Positions 1 to 8,458 are shown, numbered from the stretch's first letter. The stretch: DNA of 16,740 bases from Acidimicrobiia bacterium (GCA_020027305.1 JAHRAM010000059.1:1-16740), one strand, 5' to 3'. Notes: a model not told the origin generated them from the letters alone. Numbers and translations: made by a program.

Positions 1-366
1 TGCCGTTTCAAAATCGCGCCGAGAAATTGCATAGCGCCATATTTCAGTATCAAGGGTTGCACGTCTTGAGCCTCCCAGCATTCCAATATTATTTATCGCA
101 AAATCTAGGCCGCCCATTTTAACAGCAGCTTCACCCACCATCTCTTGCAGCTCATCATCTTTTCTGGCATCACCCACAATGGCATAAGCTGGCGTGCCCA
201 GCTCTTCAATTTCTTTCACCACAGCCTCAACCTTGTCTGCCCGCTTATCTAGCAATGCCACCGCCGAACCAGCCCTTGCCATCCAAAGTGCGATTTCCCT
301 ACCTATCCCTGCTCCCGCCCCGGTGACTAGGGTTGTTTTGCTAGTGTGATTTATCTCAATACTCAT
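1..366 (-). CDS. Short-chain dehydrogenase/reductase, C-terminal part outside window
   Basis: The first 122 residues of an NAD(P)-dependent oxidoreductase of the classical SDR family; the C-terminal half, with the Ser-Tyr-Lys active site, lies beyond base 1. The sequence shows the Rossmann glycine motif TGAGAGIG at residues 15-22, an Asp at the end of the second beta strand (D40, usually a preference for NAD over NADP), a GDA near residue 65 where SDRs bind adenine, and NNIG at 92-95. The ATG at 366 is the natural start because the glycine motif begins 14 residues later, as is usual. No strong Shine-Dalgarno sequence is visible. It is the last visible gene of a minus-strand series after the amidohydrolase and UGSC genes, 51 nt behind the UGSC stop codon, so co-transcription is likely. 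The substrate cannot be predicted. Confidence 0.88.
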   Translation of the reverse strand, partial: MSIEINHTSKTTLVTGAGAGIGREIALWMARAGSAVALLDKRADKVEAVVKEIEELGTPAYAIVGDARKDDELQEMVGEAAVKMGGLDFAINNIGMLGGSRRATLDTEIWRYAISRRDFETA

Positions 367-417
367 CACAGGGAAATTGGCGCAAGAAAATTAGCAAAGA
401 AAATTATCATAAAAAAT

Positions 418-933
418 CTATCGCAGGAAAAGACTTACGAGTTTGTCGACAGAGTCTTTCGCCCACTCCGCTACAATGTCTTCCTCTGTTGCTCCCAGTG
501 GATGGTTGGTCACCAAGATGCGCGCTTCGGGGAGCTGATTGTTAGCTGCCACTTTTCTGGTAAGCCCTTCAAAATCGGTGGTGGTTACTACCACTGTCGG
601 CACCCCGAGTTTTTCAAGTTGAACGAGATCATGGACACTCCACGAAGTACACGAGCCTCAATCGGCAGAACCAGTCAACACAATTTGGACTTCCTTGCTC
701 AAGCCCTCAATCAAATCTTCGGGAGCTGGAAGAGCAGCATTTTTTTCACCCACGGTCACCAACTCAACGCCGTGTTTTTCAGCCAGCGCTTCCACGGCGC
801 TATGCATAAAGTGCCCAGCGTTTGGCTTTGTGTTGTCTAGAATTCCCAGCTTCACCCCCGCAAGAGATGTGGGGCTTTTCGCCAACCCTACGCTGGCGCT
901 TCCAACTCGCCCCTCTGGAGAATATATTTTCAT
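418..933 (-). CDS. UGSC-family selenoprotein (in-frame TGA read as selenocysteine)
   Basis: One reading frame of 171 residues runs from the ATG at 933 to the TAG at 418-420, interrupted only by a TGA at 658-660 (codon 92). Residues after the TGA read GSCTSWSVHD, so with selenocysteine the motif is U-G-S-C-T, the signature that names the UGSC family. The flanks also fit my memory of the family: an N-terminal LGILDNTKPNA (residues about 30-40), then VLTGSAD just before Sec, GVPTVVVTT after it, and a C-terminal NHPLG. U92 and C95 would form a U-x-x-C redox pair. The biochemical role is not established to my knowledge. The first half alone lacks the motif, and the second half alone would begin at a GTG inside a conserved strand, so two genes or a broken gene are poorer readings. 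It sits 63 nt behind the amidohydrolase and 51 nt ahead of the SDR gene. Whether the genome encodes selA, selB, selC and selD cannot be seen here. Confidence 0.85.
635..660 (-). promoter_or_regulatory. Sec TGA codon and candidate bacterial SECIS hairpin
   Basis: Directly after the TGA (658-660) the minus strand can fold: nucleotides +1 and +2 (GG) pair with +24 and +25 (CC), a five-base bulge follows, then +8 to +13 (GUACUU) pairs with +18 to +23 (GAGUGU) around the loop CGUG. Three of the six inner pairs are G-U wobbles, so the helix is weak. The loop contains G residues, as SelB-binding loops do, but it lies at +14 to +17, slightly closer to the UGA than is usual. The fold was drawn by hand and not scored; other pairings are possible. 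Confidence 0.35.
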
Positions 934-996
934 AAGTGCTGGCTTCTTATTATTTATTATTTAAAATCTCTAGAGCTATCTTGGCGACTTAGGTTG

Positions 997-2190
997 CTAG
1001 CTCAGGCTATAGATGCGAGCAGCTGTATCGTGCAACACCTTTCCCTGCAAGTCTTCTGGCAAATCGGCGAGCGCCCACTCGGCATATTCTCTAGGGTGGC
1101 GGGCAATAGTTTGTGGGCCTGGGTGCTGGCAAGTTGGGTGCGGATAATCTGTCTCATATAAGATGTTATCTGGATACTGCTCTATGGCAAAGCGGGCAGC
1201 CTCTCCCTCAAACCAAAAGCTCCCATAAATCTGCCTTCTAAAATATTCACTCGGCAACAAATCATATTCTGGGTGCTCACTTGTGACGCCAGCGTTTTCC
1301 CACTGCCAATCCATCATCTCAAGACCGCTGGGTATCCAACCCACCCCACTCTCTACCGATACAAAGTTCAGATTTGGAAATTTGTGGCACACTCCCCCAT
1401 AAATCAAATCGCTAATACAGCGGAAGTTATCCATAAACATGGCACTGGTAATCATTGCCATATTGGTGCGCCAGCCCATTCCTTTGGTGTCTGTAATTTG
1501 TCCGCCGATGTCTCCGCCGCCGATGTGAAACGCCACAGGCAAACCTGCTTCTTCTGCCACTGCCCAAAGTGGGTCCCAGTGGGTGCTAGATATTGAAGGC
1601 AGGTCATAAGATTCTGGCTCGTTGCAGAAGTTGATTGACTTGTGCCCCAACTCAGCACAACGTTTCACCTCTTTAACGGCATAATCGACATCCCAAAACG
1701 GAACAGATGACACAGCTATAAGGCGGTCAGGGTCTGTGGAAGTCCAATCTGTGAGCCAGTCATTATAAATGCTCACCAACTCATTTCGGAGTTCAGGGCG
1801 AACCTTCTGCATGAAAAATCCATTTCCAAAACCACCCACATTGGGGTAGAGAACCTCTGCATAAATGCTTTCGTCATCCATGTGCTTGAGGCGCTCGTTA
1901 GCATCATACATTGCTGCGGGAATTTCATCCATGTTCAGCGGAGCCTCGGGCAAAATGCCATCAAACCCTGCTACAGATACAAAGCTCGGCGAACTAAGCC
2001 TGATATCTTCCACCATCCAAACATCTTTGCCGTCTTCGTTTCGGATGAGTTGAGGAACTTCATGGTGGCGGCTCTTAGGAGTTCGTGCCGTCCATATATC
2101 GTGGGGTTCGGTGATGTGACAATCTACATCTATCACCTTGAACTTATCAAATATTTGTGTTTGCTCTGATTTCTCAAGTGTTTGTGACAT
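997..2190 (-). CDS. Amidohydrolase_2 family metal-dependent hydrolase
   Basis: A 397-residue TIM-barrel hydrolase or decarboxylase of the amidohydrolase_2 (ACMSD-like) family. Visible metal and catalytic motifs are DVDCH at residues 21-25 (strand 1), AFHIGGG in mid-protein (a barrel His), the SVESGVGWIP stretch, and ETDYPH with the catalytic Asp near residue 348. Length and N-terminal style (VIDVDCHITEPHDIW) match the large actinobacterial and marine set of such enzymes, which are usually annotated only at family level. The ATG at 2190 is preceded by a perfect AAGGAGG at 2195-2201, four bases upstream. Its distance from the 16S 3' end is only about 100 nt on the same strand, and the UGSC and SDR genes follow, so the four may share transcripts. 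The substrate is unknown; aromatic or small organic acids are family-level guesses. Confidence 0.9.
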   Translation of the reverse strand: MSQTLEKSEQTQIFDKFKVIDVDCHITEPHDIWTARTPKSRHHEVPQLIRNEDGKDVWMVEDIRLSSPSFVSVAGFDGILPEAPLNMDEIPAAMYDANERLKHMDDESIYAEVLYPNVGGFGNGFFMQKVRPELRNELVSIYNDWLTDWTSTDPDRLIAVSSVPFWDVDYAVKEVKRCAELGHKSINFCNEPESYDLPSISSTHWDPLWAVAEEAGLPVAFHIGGGDIGGQITDTKGMGWRTNMAMITSAMFMDNFRCISDLIYGGVCHKFPNLNFVSVESGVGWIPSGLEMMDWQWENAGVTSEHPEYDLLPSEYFRRQIYGSFWFEGEAARFAIEQYPDNILYETDYPHPTCQHPGPQTIARHPREYAEWALADLPEDLQGKVLHDTAARIYSLS

Positions 2191-2211
2191 ATCGCCTCCT
2201 TTTTAAAAAAA

Positions 2212-2235
2212 CTCCCTCAAAACGAAAGAGAAGAC
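2212..2235 (-). other. 16S trailer half of the rRNA processing stem
   Basis: These 24 bases, 54 nt past the 16S 3' end, are the reverse complement of the leader at 3986-4009, with 21 Watson-Crick pairs, two G-U pairs and one G-G mismatch. Such a leader-trailer helix loops out the 16S rRNA and is the usual RNase III substrate. On the RNA strand it is followed at once by seven U (2205-2211) and then by the AAGGAGG of the amidohydrolase. The U run gives the stem the look of a terminator, though a helix closed over 1.7 kb is unlikely to act as one. Confidence 0.75.
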
Positions 2236-2289
2236 ATGCTGTTACCAACTAAGACATCAGCACTTAGTGCGTTAACGTAATTTCTCCTT

Positions 2290-3819
<1,530 letters not shown>

Positions 3820-3936
3820 TGGTGTTGGCCTGCCCTTCTCGTCAGGCTTCCAACTTCTTTGAACCTGTTCTCAATCGATTTGATTATACAATCGCTTCGA
3901 TTTTGACTGGTTATTTTTTGGGATTCGCGCAACCTT

Positions 3937-3956
3937 CAGTTGAAAAACTTCAACTG
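3937..3956 (-). other. Hairpin in the 16S leader
   Basis: A perfect inverted repeat, CAGTTGAA and TTCAACTG with the 4-base loop AAAC on the plus strand, lies about 120 nt ahead of the 16S 5' end. It sits inside the arc closed by the 24-bp processing stem. No U run follows on the RNA strand, so it is a leader structure rather than a terminator. Confidence 0.5.
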
Positions 3957-3985
3957 TGAGATAAGATTGCGAAATCCGCACTAGC

Positions 3986-4010
3986 GTCTTCTCTTCCGTT
4001 TTCAAGGAGC
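3986..4010 (-). promoter_or_regulatory. 16S leader half of the processing stem, with boxA-like sequence
   Basis: Bases 3986-4009 pair with the trailer at 2212-2235 to close the pre-16S helix. The same segment begins with GCTCCTTGAAAACGG (minus strand, 3996-4010), which resembles the rRNA antitermination boxA found in Gram-positive leaders (of the type TGTTCTTTGAAAACT). The stem is well supported; the boxA reading is weaker because the T-rich 5' part is only partly conserved. Confidence 0.6.
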
Positions 4011-4026
4011 TTTATGGGGAAAACAA

Positions 4027-4052
4027 ATTGGGCGATATTTCTATCGCTCAAT
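4027..4052 (-). other. Second hairpin in the 16S leader
   Basis: ATTGGGCGATA and TATCGCTCAAT on the plus strand form an 11-bp inverted repeat with one mismatch and the loop TTTC. It lies 5' of the boxA-like element in the direction of 16S transcription and 3' of the candidate promoters. No U run follows, so a leader fold is more likely than a terminator. Confidence 0.45.
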
Positions 4053-4066
4053 CTCTTCCCTCCCCT

Positions 4067-4101
4067 TAAATACTCTACACCCTTCCTATGACAAAATTGT
4101 A
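4067..4101 (-). promoter_or_regulatory. Candidate 16S rRNA promoter region
   Basis: Two weak options are visible on the minus strand. TACAAT at 4096-4101 matches five of six bases of a -10 box but lacks a good -35. TTGTCA at 4089-4094 with 16 bp to TATTTA at 4067-4072 has a good -35 but a poor -10. Either would start transcription upstream of the 4027-4052 hairpin and the processing stem, as needed. A perfect TATAAT also occurs at 3883-3888, closer to the gene. The rest of 3820-4187 holds only leader structure and the plus-strand promoter; I see no gene in it. Confidence 0.3.
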
Positions 4102-4120
4102 TTTGAGGGGCAAGTAATTT

Positions 4121-4148
4121 TTGACATATATATAGACGCACTGACAAT
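4121..4148 (+). promoter_or_regulatory. Promoter of the J-domain gene
   Basis: A perfect TTGACA at 4121-4126, a 16-bp spacer and GACAAT at 4143-4148 (four of six to TATAAT, with A at position 2 and T at position 6). The expected transcript would start about 33 nt ahead of the ATG at 4188. It is back to back with the 16S promoter region. Confidence 0.5.
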
Positions 4149-4187
4149 TTTTTCTGTATGGAATTTTTGGAATAAAATTAGCGAACT

Positions 4188-4880
4188 ATGCCTGACCTAG
4201 AAATTCACTATGACCAACTTGGGGTATCCGTAGATGCCACACAGGATGAAATTAGAACTGCGTATCGCGAATTGATAAAAGTGTATCATCCCGACAACAA
4301 CAAAACCCCTCAAGCCGAAGGGATTTTCAACGATATACAATTGGCACATGAAACCCTTGGCGACCCCCAAAGCCGCCAAGAATATGACGAGGAATTGAAA
4401 TGGAAATATTTAGGGCATCAGGAAGACGCCACCTATAAAGACACCAAAACGAAGAGTAAAAATGAAAGTACCAGTGATTCTAATGAGAGCGTAAACACCA
4501 ATAATGAGTACGAGCATGAATACGAAGATAGTGAAGACGAAAATTTTCAAGTCGAACATGATAACCGTACTGATGACGAAATATGGGAGGAATTTGTAAT
4601 ACGGTGGAAAGGAAGAATAAAAAAATGGGCACCAATAGTAATTGCATTTACGCTGACATTCATAGTTGCAAGAATTTCAGTCAGGCCACTAAATGAATGG
4701 TTTAATGACCTTTATGCTTCTTTGCCCAGATCTTTTCATACATTTCCTGGCTCTCTAGGAATTGCTAATCTCCTACTAGTCGCTATCGCTCTTGCCCTCA
4801 CCCTTTCCTTCTACTACATGATTAAATTCATCATTCGAGGCTTCATCGCAGGTGCGGAAAAGGAAAACGATGAAGAGTGA
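4188..4880 (+). CDS. Membrane-anchored J-domain (DnaJ-like) protein
   Basis: A 230-residue protein that should recruit and stimulate a DnaK/Hsp70 chaperone at the membrane. Residues 5-70 form a J domain (Y-x-x-L-G-V start, helix II KVYHPD with HPD at 34-36, and RQEYDEEL at its end). A long acidic, Asn/Ser/Glu-rich linker spans about 80-135. Two hydrophobic segments follow at about 148-163 and 190-216, and the tail is KENDEE. It lacks the G/F region, the CxxCxGxG zinc fingers and the C-terminal substrate domains of true DnaJ, so it is a type III J protein. The ATG at 4188 puts the J domain at the usual N-terminal place; no clear Shine-Dalgarno precedes it. It is transcribed away from the 16S gene and convergently with the PhoX genes. 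The client and partner are unknown. Confidence 0.88.
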   Translation: MPDLEIHYDQLGVSVDATQDEIRTAYRELIKVYHPDNNKTPQAEGIFNDIQLAHETLGDPQSRQEYDEELKWKYLGHQEDATYKDTKTKSKNESTSDSNESVNTNNEYEHEYEDSEDENFQVEHDNRTDDEIWEEFVIRWKGRIKKWAPIVIAFTLTFIVARISVRPLNEWFNDLYASLPRSFHTFPGSLGIANLLLVAIALALTLSFYYMIKFIIRGFIAGAEKENDEE

Positions 4881-4911
4881 CACAGGCAAAATAGCCAGAG
4901 CAAAACAGAAT

Positions 4912-5025
4912 TACCCCACACCAAAAGGATGCGTTTCTTTTTTTCACGCTCCAAACAAAAAATGACCTAATGCTACCTTTGGCAACAATGGGATTGTGTC
5001 CAGCAAAATTAGAGTCTTAACTATT
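4912..5025 (-). pseudogene. Decayed 3' fragment of tyrS (S4-domain end)
   Basis: Read on the minus strand, this stretch aligns with the last roughly 35 codons of the intact tyrS (8484-8600). The conceptual residues NFAGHNPIVAKGS match tyrS DFSGANPIAGKDS, and the run AAAAAGAAACG near the end, followed by CCTTTTGGTGT, is shared at DNA level. The copy carries an in-frame TAA where tyrS has a Glu codon, an apparent 9-nt deletion, and a longer A run that shifts the frame, so it is not functional. The upstream boundary is fuzzy. It lies 3' of the first PhoX paralog, while intact tyrS lies 5' of the second, which points to past duplication and loss at this locus. Confidence 0.7.
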
Positions 5026-5030
5026 TCGCT

Positions 5031-5061
5031 ACATCTAGTCCTAGCACGACATCTAGTCCTA
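5031..5061. repeat. Short direct repeat, 13 bp twice
   Basis: ACATCTAGTCCTA occurs at 5031-5043 and again at 5049-5061, a period of 18 bp, just 3' of the PhoX gene and next to the tyrS remnant. It may be a small slip duplication or a scar of the rearrangement. No function is evident. Confidence 0.6.
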
Positions 5062-5097
5062 TCACTCTAATATATATTGTTATATGAACTAGGCAGG

Positions 5098-6756
5098 CTA
5101 TGAGCCAGGAAGCTTGAGCAACATTAGCTGTCCTGACGACAAAGTAATATCTTCGCCCTCATGTTCCACTTCAATATTTTCAGAACCTTGAACATCTAGC
5201 AGCCAAGCACCATCGCCAAACCATTCTGAAGCATCAACTACACCACTCGACTCTCTGCCATTCGAATTGACAGTCGCAATAACACTCCAAGCCCTTGTCG
5301 AAAAGTCATAGTGCCAAATCTTGGCATCGCTAGCATCTTCTTGAACAATGAGGCTTTTTGCGCTAGTGTCAATATTATCTGGCGCACGCATCGCCACATA
5401 GTTTGAAGCCGATGGGTCATCCCCGTTAGCAAGCACACTCAAGCTAGTCACTTTCTTAGGGTCATTTTCATCAAGCACCATTGTAAACATTCGCCCATTG
5501 TCTGCTCCTCCGTCGGTTCCACTCTCCCCACGAGTGAGGCGACCAGTTTCAGGGTCAGGAACCACCCTACTTCTACCAGTATCTGCAAAATAAATGACGT
5601 TAGGGTCGTTCTTGTCATAAGCAATATCTTCAAGGCGAATGAACTGGAACACATTATTTTCATCAGACCAATCTTCAAGGGCAGCCTGTGGCTCTTTATC
5701 GGTCAGTCCACGAGCAACATCATCTGGCACTGGAATAAATTCCCCCTTAAAGTCATAGCCCGAACGTAAATCTAAATAATCGTTTGCGCCATTTTGTGGG
5801 TCGGTGGCATCAACTGCCCCATCATTTCCGTGGGTGGCACGGAAAGCATATAGCTTGCCTCGGTCAGCCCAAAAATCATCTTCGTTATCAGCAATATACA
5901 TATAGAGCTGAGCAGTTGGGCCAGAAAATGTATCATCGGTAGTCAAAAGCACAATTTGCCTATAGCCAGCAAGCGCAATCGTGTTTTCATGGTTGATTCT
6001 CCCCAGCCCAGAAATCACAGCAAAGGTGTCGTCATTAGCATTAAGCGCCACCACATATCCCGCCTGCCTCTTAGGGGCAATGCTAGGGTCAGCTGAATAT
6101 GGCGCATTAGGTGGAACATCTAACTTGCTGGAAAGCTCTTCATTGGCAAAATATACATAAGTTGAAAATCCCTCTCTAGGGCCAGCCATTGAGCCTGAGC
6201 AAAATCGCACAAACCCAGCCTCTCTTGGAATCACAGTTTTTGCCCCAAGCACGGCAGCCGTATCTGGGTTAAGTGTCAGCTTAGATACTGTGGCATTTTG
6301 CGGAGCATTTTCTTCATGGCTCACAAACACATTCACTTTTCCATCAGTTCCATGTGCAATACCGATGCCATCAGGAATGCCCCGAAATATGAAATCCCCC
6401 AAGGTGTCACCGCTGTTAATAATGGCTTTCACACTAGAACCAGCAGGTACCCCTGAAGCCAATGTTATGAATGGTTGTTGCGATGTCAAGTAGGGAGAAA
6501 ATTCGCCTGCAAGACTGGGGGTCTCCAAATTTACTGGAGCTGGCGAACTTTGCGTTGTTTCAGGGATTTGAGTTGTTTCAGGGACCTGTGTCGTTTCTGA
6601 ACTTGCCGTTGTTTCAGAAGTTGGAGTTGTTTCCTGTGAGCTATGGCTACAACCTGCAGCAAACATTGTAACACCACCAACAACTAGCACCACACTAGCA
6701 ACTCTGCGAAACACAATTTTAAGAAACAAGTTTTTGAGAAATGGCAACATAATCAC
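5098..6756 (-). CDS. PhoX/DUF839-type lipoprotein, paralog 1
   Basis: A 552-residue secreted protein of the DUF839 (PhoX-like) beta-propeller family; characterised members are calcium- and iron-dependent phosphatases, but activity here is inferred only from family. A basic N-terminus and a hydrophobic stretch (about 19-32) end in FAAGC, giving a lipobox with Cys36, so it should be anchored outside the cytoplasmic membrane. A Thr/Glu linker with five hexapeptide repeats follows (41-70), then the propeller with motifs DGIGI, VSHEE, GLGRINHENT, RLEDIAYD and GESG. The listed start is GTG at 6756; ATG at 6750, two codons later, is equally possible. It is closely similar to the next gene upstream (6830-8407), with near-identical central blocks, so they are tandem duplicates. 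Phosphate starvation control would be expected by analogy, but I saw no convincing Pho box. Confidence 0.85.
   Translation of the reverse strand: MIMLPFLKNLFLKIVFRRVASVVLVVGGVTMFAAGCSHSSQETTPTSETTASSETTQVPETTQIPETTQSSPAPVNLETPSLAGEFSPYLTSQQPFITLASGVPAGSSVKAIINSGDTLGDFIFRGIPDGIGIAHGTDGKVNVFVSHEENAPQNATVSKLTLNPDTAAVLGAKTVIPREAGFVRFCSGSMAGPREGFSTYVYFANEELSSKLDVPPNAPYSADPSIAPKRQAGYVVALNANDDTFAVISGLGRINHENTIALAGYRQIVLLTTDDTFSGPTAQLYMYIADNEDDFWADRGKLYAFRATHGNDGAVDATDPQNGANDYLDLRSGYDFKGEFIPVPDDVARGLTDKEPQAALEDWSDENNVFQFIRLEDIAYDKNDPNVIYFADTGRSRVVPDPETGRLTRGESGTDGGADNGRMFTMVLDENDPKKVTSLSVLANGDDPSASNYVAMRAPDNIDTSAKSLIVQEDASDAKIWHYDFSTRAWSVIATVNSNGRESSGVVDASEWFGDGAWLLDVQGSENIEVEHEGEDITLSSGQLMLLKLPGS
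6547..6636 (-). repeat. Five in-frame 18-bp repeats coding for [S/P]ETTxx
   Basis: Residues 41-70 of the lipoprotein read as five hexapeptides, each with ETT (QETTPT, SETTAS, SETTQV, PETTQI, PETTQS). At DNA level this is a degenerate 18-bp tandem array. It forms a flexible, likely extended linker between the lipid anchor and the propeller. The neighbouring paralog has only a single ETTP at this place, so the array expanded or contracted after duplication. Confidence 0.8.
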
Positions 6757-6793
6757 CCAGCTTACAAAATAACTTTGGGATACAAAAACCCTA

Positions 6794-6811
6794 AACCCGT
6801 TTAACCCGTTT
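6794..6811. repeat. Tandem 9-bp repeat between the PhoX paralogs
   Basis: AACCCGTTT occurs twice without a gap in the 73-bp spacer between the two lipoprotein genes, about 40 bp ahead of the downstream start. Each unit is near-palindromic around CCG. It could be an operator or chance; the spacer shows no clear promoter or terminator. Confidence 0.4.
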
Positions 6812-6829
6812 ATCTCACTGTGATACTAA

Positions 6830-8407
6830 TTACGATCCAGGAAGTCTAAGCAACATTAGCTGCCCTGCTGATAGCTTGAAGGTGTCTTCACCCTCTTGAC
6901 GTTCTTTCACGGTTTCTGAACCTTGAACATCCAACAACCAAGCACCGTCACCAAACCACTCTGAAGCATCAACTATACCACTTGATTCTCCGCCACTATC
7001 ATTGACTGTTGCTATAACCTTCCAGGTTTTTGCTGAAAAACTATAGTGCCACATCTTGGCATCGCTAGCGTCTTCTTGAACGATGAGGCTTTTTGCGCTG
7101 GTGTCAATATTATCTGGCGCAAGCATCGCCACATAGTTTGAAGCCGATGGGTCATCCCCGTTAGCAAGCACAGTCAAGCTGGTCACTTTCTTGGGGTCTT
7201 TCTTGTCAATCACCATCGTAAACATCCGCCCATTATCTGCCATTCCTTCAGTTCCACTCTCCCCACGAGTGAGGCGACCAGTTTCAGGGTCAGGAACCAC
7301 CCTACTTCTACCAGTATCTGCAAAATAAATAACATTGGGGTCGTTCTTGTCGTAGGCAATATCTTCAAGGCGAATAAACTGGAATACATTATTTTCATTT
7401 GACCAATCTTCAAGTGCATCCTGTGGCTCTTTATCGGTCAACCCACGAGCAACATCATCTGGCACTGGGATAAATTCCCCTTTAAAGTCATAGCCCGACC
7501 GTAAATCAAGATAATCGTTTGCCCCATTTTGTGAATCGGTGGCATCTACTGCCCCATCATTTCCGTGGGTGGCGCGGAAAGCATATAGCTTGCCTCGGTC
7601 AGCCCAAAAATCATCTTCGTTGTCGGCAATATACATATACAGCTGAGCAGATGGGCCAGAAAATGTATCATCGGTAGTCAAAAGTACTATCTGCTTATAG
7701 CCAGCAAGCGCAATCGTGTTTTCATGATTAAGCCGCCCCAGCCCTGGAATCGCAACAAAAGAGTCAGTCTTTGCATTTAGTGCCACAACATAACCCGCCT
7801 GCCGTTTCGGAGCAACGCTAGAGTCTGGAGATAGCTCCTCGGCCGTATTCGGAATGTCTACAATATTGCTTGACTCCTCATTGGCAAAATACACAAAAGA
7901 TGAAAACCCTTCGTCTGGGCCAGCCATTGAGCCTGAGCAAAATCGCACAAAGCCAGCCGATGATGGAATCACAGTTTTTGCGCCAAGCACAGCTGCTGTA
8001 TCTTTATCAAGCGTTAGCTTTGACACTGAAGCATCTTGAAGGTCAGCTGTATTTCTAAATGGAACCGTGGTCTCTTCGTGGCTCACATAAACATTGACAT
8101 TCCCATCTGATGCTGGTGCTATGCCAATGCCATCAGGAATACCTTGAAATGTAAAATCCCCTAAAGTGTCACCGCTATTGATGATAGCTTTCACACTAGC
8201 GCCAGCAGGGGCATCAGCTGTCAACGTGATAAACGGCTGTTGTGCTGTGAGATAGGGAGAAAAATCACCAGAAAGGTTTGGAGTTGTTTCCGCTTTGTTG
8301 TGGCTACAACTTGCAGCAAGCATTGTTATAGCTCCTACAGCCAGTGCAACCACTGAAAGTCTAAAAAATGAGATTTTATTAAGTGAGGATGGAAAAAATG
8401 GTTTCAT
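6830..8407 (-). CDS. PhoX/DUF839-type lipoprotein, paralog 2
   Basis: A 525-residue paralog of the following gene, with the same order: hydrophobic signal (about 14-32), lipobox LAASC with Cys34, a very short linker, then the DUF839 propeller from about residue 45. Shared blocks such as the RLEDIAYD, DNEDDFWADRGKLYAFRATH and GLTDKEPQ regions are nearly identical, whereas N-terminal segments (residues about 110-200) differ by substitutions and a small insertion (ETTVPFRNTADLQD). This suggests either recent duplication with local divergence or gene conversion of the centre. The ATG at 8407 has no good Shine-Dalgarno; a promoter at 8413-8440 would place the transcript start at or very near the ATG. 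It follows tyrS by 76 nt on the same strand. Function is by family only: an exported phosphatase or related metalloenzyme. Confidence 0.85.
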   Translation of the reverse strand: MKPFFPSSLNKISFFRLSVVALAVGAITMLAASCSHNKAETTPNLSGDFSPYLTAQQPFITLTADAPAGASVKAIINSGDTLGDFTFQGIPDGIGIAPASDGNVNVYVSHEETTVPFRNTADLQDASVSKLTLDKDTAAVLGAKTVIPSSAGFVRFCSGSMAGPDEGFSSFVYFANEESSNIVDIPNTAEELSPDSSVAPKRQAGYVVALNAKTDSFVAIPGLGRLNHENTIALAGYKQIVLLTTDDTFSGPSAQLYMYIADNEDDFWADRGKLYAFRATHGNDGAVDATDSQNGANDYLDLRSGYDFKGEFIPVPDDVARGLTDKEPQDALEDWSNENNVFQFIRLEDIAYDKNDPNVIYFADTGRSRVVPDPETGRLTRGESGTEGMADNGRMFTMVIDKKDPKKVTSLTVLANGDDPSASNYVAMLAPDNIDTSAKSLIVQEDASDAKMWHYSFSAKTWKVIATVNDSGGESSGIVDASEWFGDGAWLLDVQGSETVKERQEGEDTFKLSAGQLMLLRLPGS

Positions 8408-8412
8408 AATTT

Positions 8413-8440
8413 ATCTTATACCCTATCAACAATGCAACAA
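8413..8440 (-). promoter_or_regulatory. Candidate promoter giving a leaderless PhoX mRNA
   Basis: On the minus strand TTGTTG (8435-8440), a 16-bp spacer and TAAGAT (8413-8418) precede the ATG at 8407 by only five bases. If used, the mRNA would be essentially leaderless, which is common in Actinobacteria and would explain the missing ribosome binding site. Confidence 0.4.
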
Positions 8441-8444
8441 GAGT

Positions 8445-8458
8445 TTTTAACGTTAAAA
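8445..8458. promoter_or_regulatory. 14-bp perfect palindrome between tyrS and PhoX
   Basis: TTTTAACGTTAAAA is a perfect palindrome directly upstream of the candidate PhoX -35 box and 25 bp past the tyrS stop. Its position would suit a regulator site, but it is AT-rich and too weak a stem to be a terminator. Confidence 0.35.

Noticed and set aside
418..603. A separate 61-residue gene starting at GTG 603, or a nonsense-mutated pseudogene
   Set aside because: The segment continues the upstream frame exactly, and the residues bridging the TGA (GSCTSWSVHDLVQLEKLG) are the conserved motif, so a recoded single gene explains the data better.
346..964. Plus-strand open frames overlapping the UGSC gene
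   Set aside because: They are antisense shadows; the minus strand carries recognisable family motifs and these do not.
3883..3888. Perfect TATAAT on the minus strand 64 bp ahead of the 16S
   Set aside because: No acceptable -35 box stands 16-18 bp upstream (the hexamer is ACCAGT), and a start here would omit the leader half of the processing stem. It may be a minor second promoter.
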